Positions 22,703-34,934 of a stretch of DNA of 64,000 nucleotides are shown here, piece by piece (positions within the stretch are counted from its first letter, which is position 1; each line of letters begins with the position of its first letter). Both the position numbers and the translations under genes were made by a program. The DNA comes from Melanocharis versteri. Taxonomy: Eukaryota > Chordata > Aves > Passeriformes > Melanocharitidae. The notes beneath the pieces are model-generated. The model saw only the letters and a list, made by a program, of their open reading frames with translations. It searched no databases and was not told where the DNA came from. The stretch lies in assembly GCA_013397845.1 (NCBI GenBank), contig VZTG01001067.1, forward strand, positions 310,001-374,000, in the 5' to 3' direction.

Positions 22703-25700
22703 GTAAGTAATAGCCTTGTTTTCCTTGCTCTTGTTTGCAGGTGCTAACCTTGCTAGGATGATGCCAAGGAAAGGAAGACGTTTAAGATAATAGTAGTTGC
22801 AGTGGGAAATGGAAAATATTAATACACATTTCAGAATGCTTTTCATAATTTTGGATTACAGTTTTGGCCAGGTTTTGCTCAAAATCTTGGTAATATTCTA
22901 GCTACATTAAATACATTGTTTGATCACAGTCTTCCATGGATTTAAAATTTATCCCTCATTTCTGAAAACTGTATAAATATCCTGTTCAGGCAGTACAAAA
23001 TTTTGCAGTCTTGACTTGGAAGAAAAGTTTATACAGAGCCACTTTAGCTCCTCTCTCACCCCTGTAGTTTGCTTGGTCATATTTCTTAAATAATGGCATG
23101 ACATAAAAGCAGGGTAGTTGGTTAAGACAACAGGTGTAATAGGTGCTGGCTGGTGGATTCAAGCAGCACAGCTTTGAAGTCTCGTGCAGCTGAAGTTCGA
23201 CATGTTCATCATCAGTACATGTTTATAGGGCGTATATGTCTGTCAGACTATTAAATGAAGTAGACAGTTCATTGTACCTCAGTTACCTGCCACTGCTTTC
23301 TAGAGATCTGTGCTCCTAAATATCCAAATTTTGCAGCTTACAGGTTCACAGATTGACTCAGGATCAGCCTGTGTTTTAACTGTTATCTCATGAGAACTGA
23401 GAATTAGCTGTTGTGCAGCACTTAGTTCAGACTCCAAAGGCTGATAATGCCCTCGCACTATGGCCAGCTTACATGCCACTCTTCCTGCCAAGATCAATCC
23501 CTTGAGTGAAGTTACTGGAAAAGAACAAAAGAACAGGCTTTGCCTACTTCAGTTTCATATGGATATTGCCCCTTAACTCCTGCACTTGGTGGTTCCTGGT
23601 TCCCCTGCATTATGAGCTGCTTCTTGCTGACTGCCAGTAGGTAAATACCTGTGTCTTTAAAGTCCGGAGGTAAATGGCTGATGTAGACAGGAGCCTGAGT
23701 TTATTTAGAGTGCTCTTTCCAATTGCTGCTATTTCTCGGTCCCCTTTCCTTGAGTGTTCCTCTTTGTCTTCCGGAGCAGGGCTGTTGACTCATTCAGGAA
23801 CAACTTCAGTTCAACTCTTGCGAGCGAGTCAGTCAATCCTCCCTCCACTCTTCTCTAGTTTCTAGGTGGAATCATTTTATTTTCAAAGATCACTAATAAG
23901 CTGGAATAATTGTCTCATAACTTTATCTAAAAAATTTAATTGTTTTCAGGATAAATTTTTTTTTCTTTGCAGCTGAACAACTTTCCCTCCCATACTTGTC
24001 ATCCCATCACTGTGCAACCATATCAGAAATCATTTCCATTGTTTGTGTAACTGTGTTCTAGGTTTTGGAGGACTCTTGACTGGATTCCCTTGGAGCTGCC
24101 TTAAGGCTGAACAAACACAGCTCTCTCAACCTTTCTTTGTTACCCAACCTTCTGATGCGTTTTGGTGGCCCTCTGATAGTCTCACTCCGATTTTTCAATG
24201 TCTTTTCTGAGCTGGAGGGACCAAAACTAGACACAGTGTTCCAGGTGTGGCCTAACAGATGCCAAGTAGGCTGGAATAATAGCACCCCTTGGTCTGGTGA
24301 TTGTACTCCCACTGATGCAGCCCAGGGTGTGATTTAATTTGATCGCAGCAAGGCCACACTGCTGACTCATGCTTAGCTGACTCTCCACGAGGATTTCCAT
24401 GTCCTTTTCGGCAGAGCTACACTCCAGCCGCTCAGCCCCCAGCGCATTCTGCTGCTTAGGATTGTCTTATGCCACATGCGGCATGTCATGTCTATCTTTT
24501 GTTAAGACTTGTGATTCTTGTTTGCCTAATCTTTCAGCCTATTAAGGTCTTTTTGTGGGATGGTTTTTCATTCTGATATATCTATTTATCTTCCCACTTT
24601 GGTGTCAGACACAAAATTTGTGAGGCTGCGCTTGATCCTGTCATCTGTGTAATTTGTAAACACATGGAATGGCATTATCCTTCATGGCACTTCACTTGCT
24701 GTGTGCTGTCAGTTCATCTTTATTTTCTGTTATTTAAGACCTGTATTTATAAAACATAATACAAAACCAAGTGAACGTTGTTATAGTGTTAAAAGCATGT
24801 TTCGTTGTGCTTGATTAAAATCATTGCTTAATCTTTGAAACTAATTATATTTACTTGAATTTTGTAGATTTCAGGGCATAGTGTTTTCAAGCTACAGACC
24901 ATAAAGCCAGAAAGACTTGCAGATGTTCAGTTTGTTAGAAAGTAGTTGATGTAATGGGACTTGTAGTTGGCAACTATTGATCCTTTTAAATGCTGGACCT
25001 AAATTAATTTTCTTAAGATAGTCTTTGCATCATCATGCAAGGATGTGTGATGTTTCACTTGGTAGTGAGACAGATTTCAGTGCAGAAGGGGGAAGATTGC
25101 CTAAGCCAGTATTGCTTCTGAAAAGCAGTTTATAGTTATGCAAACACTTTCTTCAACTTGAGAAGCTTCTTTGTTAATTCCTTGCAAGCTGCAGTTCCAC
25201 AGTTTTTTCTTTCCATCTGCACTGTTGCTGCCAGCAGTCCCTACCCAGCTGCTTGTTCTCTCTGCTATATTTCTTTTCTTTGTCCCCTTGCCTCTCATGG
25301 TGTTGCTGCAGTTGTCCGGCCACATATAATGAACCTACCTGGGAAGCTGATCTGGTTGAAAAATAGCACTGTCTTTTTCACCCCGCCTCCTGCACAAAGT
25401 ATGCTGTTTTTCATCTGGGTAGGCTTCTTGACCTAGTTTCCTGCAGAGCCGTACAAGCAGCTTTGCCAAGAACCAGTGGGCTGGATAGTGGGCAGAGGCT
25501 ACTTGGGCTGACTAAAGCAGCATTTCTGCCAAAAGCAAAGTGACAGATTCCGTTGCAAGAGTAAATGGAATTATGCTTGTTATAGCTGATCGGGACCCGC
25601 AGGTGGCCAGTGCTGAAGAAGGGCTTATGTTTCATACTCTTCTTACACGGGCACCTTTTTGCCCAGCTAGTGAACCGAATTCACTCAGAAAAAAACTAGG

Positions 25701-28700
25701 AGGGCTTTTTTTTCTGGCTTACTCTTCCTTTGCCAGTTCAGTAAGAATTTAATCTTAAGAATGTTTCAGGAGTGCACAGCTCTCCTGCATTTGATCAGCT
25801 CATGCTGTTATATTCCATTTTCCTGTATGTGGGGCTGTGTTTTAAATTTTATGCCTTGAAGTAATTTTCCCCACCCTCTCCCCCAAAATATCTTAGATAT
25901 TTCTGTAGTAAACCACGTCATTTAATTAATTAATTTAATATAGGTCCTGCAAATAGTTATACTGAAACAATTGGGGAGGCAAAAGGAGTTTGTGGGGCGG
26001 AGGGAGAAGAAATCATGAATAGGAACATCTTGGCATTTCAATCGTAAATGTACTAGGAATTGGCTTCCTTATTCAAAGTTCTTGGTGATACTTGCTGTAG
26101 AGATGTAAAATATGTAAAGAAACTATGTTTATTACTATTTGCATATACTGTGAGGGAAAGTACTTTTTTATTCCTATTTTCTTTCTAGGAATTCGAAGAC
26201 CACAGGGATGCTGATGATGCAATTTATGAACTAAATGGTAAAGAGCTGTGTGATGAAAGGTAAGTGTGATATCATAGTTTTCCTTAAGAATAGAAAAAGT
26301 GCTTTGCATCAAAATGCAGTGCATTATCTTATGCTCTGACACCCGTTTCTTGTGGTTCTGTGGTGGGATATACCTTCCATAACTTTAAAGACATTCATTG
26401 GGATCCAGTCTTGTTTAAGGCAAAGATTAGTGTGGGACTGGAGGAGGAGTGGTTTGGAGCAGGGCTGATTGTTTTCTCTACTTGCACTTGGTTCTCTTTC
26501 AAAGCTAACTCAGGATCTTGTCATTAGGAATATTAGTAAGAGTGAATTGAACTTATTTAGTATTTATCTGTCTGTTAACCAGAAAATAAGCTGATGATTA
26601 TTTGTTTGGATTGTTATCATTTGGATTGTTGCCCTTCATTTGGCAGCAATGTGGACTTTAGTCACTGTATGTTGCAGTAATTTTTATTGTGATTATGGAA
26701 ACTGGATTTTAGGCCATTAGGTTATTGTTAGTTATTGTAGTACTTTTTTCTCTCTGTGATTACTCCTGGGCTCTGGTTGAGGAAATTCAAGTGTTTCGGT
26801 CTGCATTGCAGACTTGTGACAATTTTCATGAAAATCCAGGGGAGGCGGATGAGAAAAAACATAGGTCTGGACCTTTAACAAATGCCAGTGGTTGTGTTAT
26901 TAATCATTGCTAGCAAGGGCAAGATGATTCTTATTTGTGCACATTTGCTTCCAGTTGTGAAAGATTTAAGTCAATGTCAAACACTTGAAGTTTGTTGTTT
27001 TAATTTTTTATGTGCTTGTTTTGTTTTGTTCCTGTCATAAGGGTCACAATTGAACATGCTCGAGCCCGAAGAGGAAGGGGAAGATTCTCCCAACGGTTCA
27101 GTTACTACCAGTCGCAGAGTGGATCTAGGTAGGTGGTCTGGGCTCTCTGTCCTTTTCCTCTTCCAGTAACTGAAGAACTGGAGTGAAATGCTGTTTTCTT
27201 TTCGTGATTTAGGGATCCAGCTCTTTTTCCTTGTATAGCTTCATGAAAGAAGTTTTATGTTCTCAAACCTTGCAGGTTCATTACTATTATTTGCCTTCTC
27301 TGGCTGAGGAGAGTGTGGATTTTAAAGCAGTTTAACTGTCTTGGAGAAGTTCACAAACCTATTATGAAACGTGCATTTGCCATATTGTAGGCACTAAGCT
27401 GGTCTTGCTTCTTGCTGTCATGTAAATGATGTGAAGGAGTATTGCTGCAGTTGGATTGCCTGATTTTAACACTAGATCAAGAAAAATGCAGAGCTTCTCT
27501 ATTGCAGCTTTTGTCACCAAACTTAGCTTACATGCTAAGTGGAATCATTGTTGAGCAATAATTCAAGGTATTTACTGTCTAACCAAGTTTTCACATTTCC
27601 AGTTGTATGGTTATCAAAATGCTTATTTCACCACAGCCTGGAAAAGGAGCAGTGCTAGAGCACAAGATAAACACTTCTGCACGTGTTAATAAATACCAGT
27701 TGACTAAGTTTGCTGACGAGGCAGGTGCCTTGCTAAAGGAGAGTCTCTCCCCAGCGATGGAATGTGAAAACCAGGACACAGCTCATCTCTAGAAAACCTC
27801 TAGAGCATATGCAGTATTTGTGGAGTTGTTCACTTTCAGTGATTAGAGCCAGTGATGAACCTTGTGCCAGCTTGCAGTGAAAGTTCTGCAGACTTACATA
27901 TATTCTGCCAGACGACTGCACATTACATCTTTGTACTTTACATCTACCTGTGTGAAGTAAATATGTGTGGAATAATTTACTCTGTAGAAACATTTACAGC
28001 TGTGGCCTGTGCAGCGTAGAGTTTAGAAGAAAGACTTAAGATATAAGGGAGATAAACCTTCATGTTTGTTACAAAGTCAGAATTGCTGCCAGTTACCAAC
28101 CAATGTCTGGAACATCTAATTTGCATATGCGAGCATGCTAATTAGATTATTTTTTCTTTAGTGGCAGTAACGTTGGTGTGGTATAATTGGTCTGAGGTCC
28201 AGGCTAAAAGTGGACTTTCAAAGTAGCAAGTTTGATTGAAGGTCGTGGGCATTTGACATTGTAGTCATGTTCATGATGTCAGACTGCCAGTGCTAGACAG
28301 GAAGAGACTGTGGTTTGCAATAACGAAAAAATGAAACTCATCCTGCCAGTTTTGTGACTCTGAGTCCTCTTGTTTAAATACTTGGAAGATCTGGATGTTC
28401 TGAAAAAAATTAGGACACTCTTCTAAGTGGAGTCTTAAACATACTCTTGACTAGGAAGAATAAAGTCTGCAGTCCAGCAATAAGGAAATTACTTGAATCT
28501 TTCAGCAAATTGTAGAAAATATGAGATTTCTTAAGTTTTAAATTCCTTACACTGGAGAATTTTTTTCTTTTCCTTTGAATTCTTCCAGCCGGTATGGGCC
28601 TCCTGTTCGTACTGAACACAGGATCATTGTTGAAAACCTTTCATCCCGTATCAGCTGGCAGGTGAGTTAGCATCTTATCTTCTTTTTTTACACCTTATTT

Positions 28701-31700
28701 TACTACTCCGTAAGTAGACTGCTTTCAGCCTAATTCCTTAATAAAGCCATCATAAATATTTAATGTGAACAGAAAATAAGAAAAGCTTCAAGGATTGCTA
28801 AAAATTAGCATTCAAGCACTTACAGAAGTCTTCTGTTTCATAGCTGTGCAAATAGTTCTATAACTAGATTTTGTAGTTGAGAACTGATTCTTTCTTCTGT
28901 TTGCCAACTGATTAAACTTTGGAAGACTCTAGATTGTTTCAAAAATATTGAAACATTGCATTGATTCAAACCATGTCATCCTTCTGTATTGTTACACCTG
29001 GAAGTGCATGCCTTTGTTTTGATTGAAATTTATAGTCTTCGTATATTTTGCCAAATATTTTTGTGTCCTGATGCATGATTGAGAGTTCTGGTAATACCTC
29101 ATTAATAGAGGGGAATTTTAAGAGAGCTACTGTGTCAGGTATGCTTATTGTAGATATTTTTTTGAAAAACCCAAACTTTCAGTACTTGTCATTTGAAGCT
29201 TTCTTACCACCTTTCTTTTTTGTTTTTTCACCTCTTGCTAATGTTTTGCTAATATTTAGCTGGCTTTTAACAGAATAGCCATTTAATCAATTCTTTTAGT
29301 TGTGTTCTGTGTAGTATACAGTGTGTAGAAAGTTCACTTTTTAAGGACATAGCTACAGATGCTATTTACAAAAGGTGAGTGAATAGTGGAGTTAATCTTG
29401 TTCATTAACCTTTATATTCTTTGAATAAAGAGACTTGAATCAATGTACTGAAAGATGCAGTAGAACATGTTGAATGTTCAAAGCCTCGGTCTTGGAGCTA
29501 CTTCCCCACGAGGAGGCTTCTTGACTTACCTGGAGCTCTTCTGATGTGTTTCATAAGAGTTGGGTGCAATCCATGCAGATAAACGGTTGAACTCAGTTTG
29601 TTTATCTTCTGCATGACAGGTTCAAAGGGTTCGTAACTGTACAGTTGCATTAATTATTGAATAACTAAAAAAACCCAGCTGAGTTGATGTGATGATCAAC
29701 TGGATTTAATCTAAATATCTTCTGGGTATGCTGCGCAGTTACATATATGAAGAGGTTGTCACTTGGAAACGACAGTAGGGACCAGAGAAGTAAGCTATAA
29801 TGGAGTGTTAAGGAAAAAAAATCCTATATTGCTGTTTAGTGTTAAATGCATAACTTGAAAAAAATTAACATTTTTGTAACTTTCTTTTACTTGCGAATAT
29901 TTATAATGGCTTTATGTGTACTTACATTTTAATCTGAAGCCCACTCAATTCAGTTTTCATACTGGTGAATCTTTTAGTATTCTAATTAAATGTTTTAATG
30001 TCTCTTAAATATATGGTAAGTTAGCATAAGAGACTTTTTGATACCTGCCTAAATAGACATCGTTTGAAGGTAACAACCATACGCAGGCTGCATTTACTTT
30101 TGGAGTGGTACTGCTTTGATACTGACTATAGTGTTTCAACTTCTAACTATGTTACTTACACAGCACATTAAAATGGCTAATTCATTAACAGTAGTGGCAC
30201 TATTCTTCCCTTCTAATCCCTGCTAGGAAGCACACTCAGTATGGAACCTTGCTTTTAAACTCAGGCACAGAATTTAATCTTTGGTGTGTCCAGGTCCCCA
30301 TACTTTGAGAACATTTATCTCCCTTAAAAGTTATTGTGTTGGGATATTTAAACATAGAAAAAGCCACAAAAATTTGTATTTGGATCAGTTTCCTCAAATT
30401 GTTGACTATATTGTTAATAGGTAATCCCATCTCTAAGTAGCAGCCAAACTGTTAGAACTCTCCTTTTTTTTTAGCAAACATAAATTACTGCATGTTCAGA
30501 GGTTTCCAACCACCCTCATCAGTTTTTCAGTCTCAAATTTTCAAGCAGTTGAGAAAAGTAGGTCTGTGTTACATCAAGGTGTATTGTTTAATATGTGTTT
30601 TTCCTATTCATGGTTGTCCTACACTTGATTTCTCTTTGCTGCTAAGGACAACAGGGTTTTCTTGTGCTATTTAAGGTGATCCAGAATAGTAAATTTAAGA
30701 TAAAATTCGATTGTTCCACTGGTTAGGTAATACCAGGTAACTTTAAAACATTCCTCTGATAACAGAATGTTGAGCTTTTATAACACATGCACACTTCCTC
30801 TCTTTTAAGCAATAACGTTGGCATCTTAATCATGTTGACGTTGCGATTACAAATGATATTTCATGTCGATGTTTCTTAGGATTCAGCATATAGTGTGCCA
30901 AGACTGTGGGAGCCTCAATCTCAAAGCCTAAAGTTACTGATTTGGGAAATAATTATGTAGATTAACATTTTCTAACTTCCTTATGACTTACCAGTCCTGG
31001 TCTGGTTAAATTCTCATTGACTTGAGCAGAGCCAAAATTTTGTCCATCATCTCTAAATTGAGGTAAACTGAATTTGAAGTATTGTTTTTAATGGTACTAT
31101 AGGGGCCGATTTTCATTTGCTATTAGGATTTCTTTATATTAAGACCTGTGAAACAAGGAAAATATCTACTACTTTGCATATGCCAGTTTTTAACATAAAA
31201 CTATTGAATTAAAATACTAGATAAAACTAAGCTTTCTTATATTCTGTGGCAAATGTTCTAAAGTTTTTTCTTGGCTTTTTGTTTTGTAGTCTTTTGTTCC
31301 TTAAGCGTATTTCTAACCAAGTGCATTTTGAACCTCTTCTAACAACCTTGATTTGGTTAACCTTCATTTTTCTTGTGTGGAGGAAAACGAACCAAAGATT
31401 TGGGGGTTTTCTAGTGGCTGAAATTCTAGGGTTTGGCCTGTTCTGAATTTTCCTTTTGGTTCCTATGACACTCCTGTTTTTTGGCAGTCTAGATCTTGGT
31501 TTGCCTGGGTTTGATCTCGATTGGCTAGCACAGATCATCCTCGGGTTCTTTAGCCACTTCTGGAGACTGGAGACTATGTCCAGTGCTTTCAGGGCCTCTG
31601 GTACCTCCGTGAAGCATATTGCTATGAGCCATCACTGCCTTTCTCATGTAAGCGAGTTCCTCTTGGCCAGCTAGGTATTGGACAAGCAACTCTTTGCTTA

Positions 31701-34700
31701 AGGTACCTTCTTATATCACCTGCCACTTGTGGCGTGCTGCGGTAAGTAGTCTGGGATTATAAAATACCAGATACTATTGGGTAAAAGTGCTGCCTTAACA
31801 TAGACAGATGTTTAGCTTTTTAGTGACCTTTTGCATTATTTGTTTGTGCTTTCTCCTGTTGCTAAGCAAGTAATTTTACTTGTCCACCTTTAGCCTTTCT
31901 TAAGTTTAAGACAAGGATGTCTATTGATGTGACACTGTAGCGTGACGGATACTCAAATGAAACTTAAGAAAAAAATTTCCTTTGTAAAAATTTAAATTAC
32001 ATTGCAATTACACCTTTTTGCTTTTAATTTTGCTTTGAAGCTGAGGGAGGTGAGCATAAAGGTTGAATTTGTCTACATTTATTGGATTGTCATTTAACTG
32101 GGGCGTTAGTTATGAAAATCTGCATTTAATACTACTGTGCTTCTCATCTCCTATAGTTCTGATTTCAGGGGACATGTTGGTGTTTTAAGTATTGCATTGT
32201 GTTTTCATAACAGCTGGTTTTGGGATGCAGGATTATCTTAAAAGCAGTGTTTTATTCACTGTAGCTGTAAAATGATGGATCCTTTCTATATGCAGCTGCT
32301 ATTACATTAGCTGTTTCAGAAACCTTTTTCTAAATGATATGTATATTTATATATATATATAAATTAAAAAGGATTAAGCAGTTCTAGCCGAGAAAGTTTT
32401 AGGGGAGTATTCTGCTACCTGACTGTTTTATGTCCTGTTCAAGACTAAAACGTTACTTTTGCTGTAGGACTTGAAAGATGTCATGAGAAAGGCAGGGGAA
32501 GTCACCTATGTGGATGCACACAGAAACAACAGGAATGAAGGGTAAGTTCCTTTTGTGTCTTGAATCGATACGATAGCTGAAACTATTAAGGGCATGCTTC
32601 TTCTTGTAATACAGAAGAAATGAATTATAAAGCTGTGGTGTGGCTTAGATGCTGAAATTTCTCCAGTTAAAGAACCAAAACAATCCAAAACACAAATTGT
32701 CAGTAAGTAGGAGTTCAGTATTGAACTCAGTCTCTATTGTCTATCATGAAAACAATGTGTGAAAGCAGAAAAGGAAGGGAGAATTCCTTTCAAATATTAA
32801 GTTTTTAACTTGTTTTTATGTAATCATTTATGATCTGAGTCCTGAGGCTAAAACATCTCCTGTCTGTGGCTGCTTTACACTGGTTCAGCAGTCAAAAGTC
32901 ATGGGAAATGAACATAACCAGCTTCCCTGGGGAATACCTACCTGCCCACTCTCCATTCTCAGTTCTGCAGACTACAAAGGTCCTGCACAACAAAGCAGGA
33001 GAGAAGGAAGAATGAATAGAGTATCTGTGCTGGCAAAACTGCTCTAGGGCCACTGCAAACCAATGCAACTTAGACCATTTTTTGAGTTCAAATTTAAAAA
33101 AACCGCAAAGACTGGATTTCTCTGTTCACTGATAAAATTCTTAAATAGGGCAGAAGAGTCTACATTGTTTTATGGACAGCTTTGGAATGCAGTTAAGTGG
33201 AGGACTGAAAGATAATTCCTCAGGTGATGCAGGTTTGTGTAGCTTCCTGCATTTTCTCCATCTCCTTGCAGATGGCAGTTCTGGTATTGTTTAAGAAGAT
33301 GTGAGAGGTATGGATGGCTAGGACTGTTAGTGTCATATTTTCCTGTTAACCATGTTAAAAACTAGCTTTCAGAAGATAAAACAGAAAGCTGTGAATCAGT
33401 GGATTTAAAAGGGCCAGACTTGCTTTCCTTACTTTTTTTGTTTCTCTGAAACTTTTCCTTTTTTTTTTCATTATGGTAAACAGGGTTGTGGAGTTTGCAT
33501 CTTACAGTGACATGAAGAGTGCACTGGAAAAACTGGATGGCACTGAGCTGAATGGACGCAGAATTAAACTGACTGAAGACCACAGAAGGCATAGGTATGT
33601 CACCTGACATGATAAAATTCTGCTGAGGCCATGGATTTGGGTAGTATTGATGCCAAAGTTTTATTATCTAGTTTTTTGGCCCCAAGCTAAATATCACTGC
33701 ACAGAACCACTTTTTAGCAATGTAAACAGATTAAGATAAGAACTAACTTGCTGAAACAGGGTAAACAGAACACTTTTGGATGAGAGTAAGGATTTTTTTA
33801 AAAGACAGAATGTGGTATTATAAAGAAAGAACTTTTTAAAAACATGAATTTTGGAATTAAGAAATGTTTGATTTAAAGGAAAGCTGTTTCACAGTCCTGT
33901 GAAATGTTTCTCAAATAGTTGTGAAAGCCAACTTGTTCGTGAGAATAAAAGAAAATCAGTTAGCTTGCTTGCATTATTCCTAAGCAGTTCTGCTGTTTAG
34001 TCATTAAAAAAACCATGTTGGCTGCAGCTCTTTCATTGTCTCTCTTAAAAATAAATCCATTTCTTTCCATGAAAAAAGGGATGCATTACTAGTGAAGGTG
34101 ATAAAACTCTAAGGCCTTAAAGTGTGCTGGTGATCCACACCTTTAGAGACTTTCTTATTCTCTTGAAAGAAACTCATACTAATTTGCATGGCATTTCTAG
34201 AGAGAATAAATACCGCAGGTATGAAGTTTCATTTCTGTGTTTTTCTTGATAAATTAAATTATATTTCAAGACAGGGTGTATGCATACAAAGCGTTCTTTG
34301 GTAGAGACTACCCTGCCTAGAAATTGGTTTCTCTCCTCCTGGCAGGAGCTGGGAAGAGGCATCTTTTATTAGGCAGCTCATATTTTGCCAGGCTAGCAGA
34401 GAATGCCAAGGCTAGCAGAGAATGCCAAGGCCAGCAGTTCCTGATAGCCTTGGCCTAAGAAGATACTGTCATGATGGAGCATAACAGAAATCTAGCAGCA
34501 CTGTGAAATGACTGAATGCCATGAATAGCGCTTTCAGATGTTCAGATGGATGTGCTATGCATACAAAGTAGTTGAGAATTTGACGTGATTGTTTTAAATT
34601 TAGTAAGAGGTAAGACTACAGCTTGTAATTATGTTTCTCTAGAAGCCGATCTCGATCAAGGAGTTACTCAAGATCTCGCAGCAGGTCCAGGTCTACAGGA

Positions 34701-34934
34701 TCTTCCAGATCGGACAGCCGGTCCAGGTCCAGGTCAAGGTCCCGGTCCAGGTCCAGGTCTCGCTCTCGATCCCGATCTCGTTCTCGATCCCGCTCTCGTT
34801 CTCGCAGTCGTACTCCGAAAAAGAGTTACTCCCACAAAAGCCACCGCTCCAGCTTGATAGCTTCTTCCCCCTCTCCCTCTTCTTCTAAAAGAAAATCTCG
34901 TTCTAGGTCGAGCTCTGCTCATAGCCGTAGTTAA
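22577..34934 (+). CDS. SRSF5A: Serine/arginine-rich splicing factor 5-like (SRSF5A type)
   Basis: This nuclear SR protein binds exonic splicing enhancers and recruits the spliceosome. Seven coding exons (22577-22702, 26189-26259, 27042-27128, 28589-28661, 32468-32541, 33484-33594, 34643-34934) join in frame to 277 codons plus stop, close to the 272 aa of human SRSF5. RRM1 (about residues 4-74) has RNP2 RVFVGH and RNP1 NGFGFVEF. An RGRGRF-containing hinge follows. RRM2 (about 104-178) carries the pseudo-RRM signature SWQDLKD at 117-123, split by the exon 5/6 junction. The RS domain is residues 181-277. The MSGCRVF start, GYGRIR and ERVTIEHARAR mark SRSF5 rather than SRSF4 or SRSF6. The hinge (SRYGPPVRTEHRIIVENLSSR) resembles fish srsf5a more than human SRSF5, hence the symbol. 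Its place next to ACTN1 also differs from human SRSF5. Confidence 0.88.
22703..26188 (+). other. SRSF5A: SRSF5A intron between first two coding exons
   Basis: Apart from the antisense CR1 at 24055-24680 I see no exon-like sequence. Consensus donor and acceptor bound it. Confidence 0.7.
24055..24680 (-). mobile_element. CR1 LINE fragment, antisense, in SRSF5A intron
   Basis: Read on the minus strand this is CR1 3' sequence. On the + strand the hallmarks are CAGCTCTCTCAACCTTTCTTTG, GACACAGTGTTCCAGGTGTGGCC, a GATGCAGCCCAGGGTGTGAT segment, and TTGGTGTCAGACACAAAATTTG. It is diverged and lacks the CR1 3' terminal repeats. Confidence 0.8.
26189..26259 (+). CDS. SRSF5A: SRSF5A exon 3, end of RRM1
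   Basis: The exon is 71 bases, 23 codons plus two bases: EFEDHRDADDAIYELNGKELCDE. The acceptor is TTTCTAG and the donor GTAAGT. It completes RNP1 and the second helix of RRM1. Confidence 0.9.
27042..27128 (+). CDS. SRSF5A: SRSF5A exon 4, Gly/Arg hinge
   Basis: The exon is 87 bases. It starts with the last base of an Arg codon, then VTIEHARARRGRGRF and a Ser/Gln/Tyr-rich hinge ending QSQSGS. The acceptor CATAAG lacks a C or T before the AG and is weaker than its neighbours. The donor is GTAGGT. Confidence 0.88.
28589..28661 (+). CDS. SRSF5A: SRSF5A exon 5, start of RRM2
   Basis: The exon is 73 bases, ending at a complete codon (SWQ), with RYGPPVRTEHR and IIVENLSSRISWQ. The acceptor is CTTCCAG and the donor GTGAGT. 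The following 3.8-kb intron is the largest of the coding part and holds the candidate poison exon. Confidence 0.9.
31488..31647 (+). ncRNA. Candidate poison exon in SRSF5A intron 5
   Basis: A strong acceptor (CCTGTTTTTTGGCAG ending at 31487) and a strong donor (CAT|GTAAGC at 31648) bound 160 bases. A second consensus donor, GCG|GTAAGT at 31742, would make it 254 bases. Exon 5 ends in phase 0. Read on from there, the ninth codon is TGA at 31512-31514, so inclusion would truncate the protein inside RRM2 and expose the mRNA to nonsense-mediated decay. An alternative upstream acceptor TTTTGTAG at 31289 would also give an early TAA. SR protein genes, SRSF5 included, are known to autoregulate through such introns. 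No expression evidence is available here. Confidence 0.5.
32468..32541 (+). CDS. SRSF5A: SRSF5A exon 6, RRM2
   Basis: The exon is 74 bases, 24 codons plus two bases: DLKDVMRKAGEVTYVDAHR and NNRNE. The acceptor is TGCTGTAG and the donor GTAAGT. It completes the SWQDLKD motif begun in exon 5, which is the RNA-binding helix of pseudo-RRMs. Confidence 0.9.
33484..33594 (+). CDS. SRSF5A: SRSF5A exon 7, end of RRM2
   Basis: The exon is 111 bases, from GVVEFASYSDMKSALEK to LTEDHRRH, with the donor GTATGT. It carries the last strands and helix of RRM2. SYSDMK and LEKLDGTELNGR read more like SRSF4/SRSF6 than human SRSF5. Confidence 0.9.
34392..34437 (+). repeat. 19-base tandem duplication in SRSF5A intron 7
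   Basis: GCTAGCAGAGAATGCCAAG occurs at 34392-34410 and again, identically, at 34411-34429, with a partial third copy (GCCAGCAG) to 34437. Confidence 0.9.
34643..34934 (+). CDS. SRSF5A: SRSF5A last coding exon, RS domain
   Basis: The exon is 292 bases to TAA at 34932-34934. It encodes the phosphorylatable RS domain: mixed RS repeats, a T-G-S-S break, a long uninterrupted RS run (about 34720-34811), then a K/S/H-rich tail ending SAHSRS. The RS run switches from TCC-AGG codons to TCT-CGN codons around 34767. Read in another frame, the same DNA looks Gly-Pro-rich, which is an artefact. SR kinases and transportin-SR recognise this domain. Confidence 0.9.

Noticed and set aside
34585..34857. Gly-Pro-rich 90-codon frame
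   Set aside because: It is the RS repeat of SRSF5A read in another frame, starting in the preceding intron.
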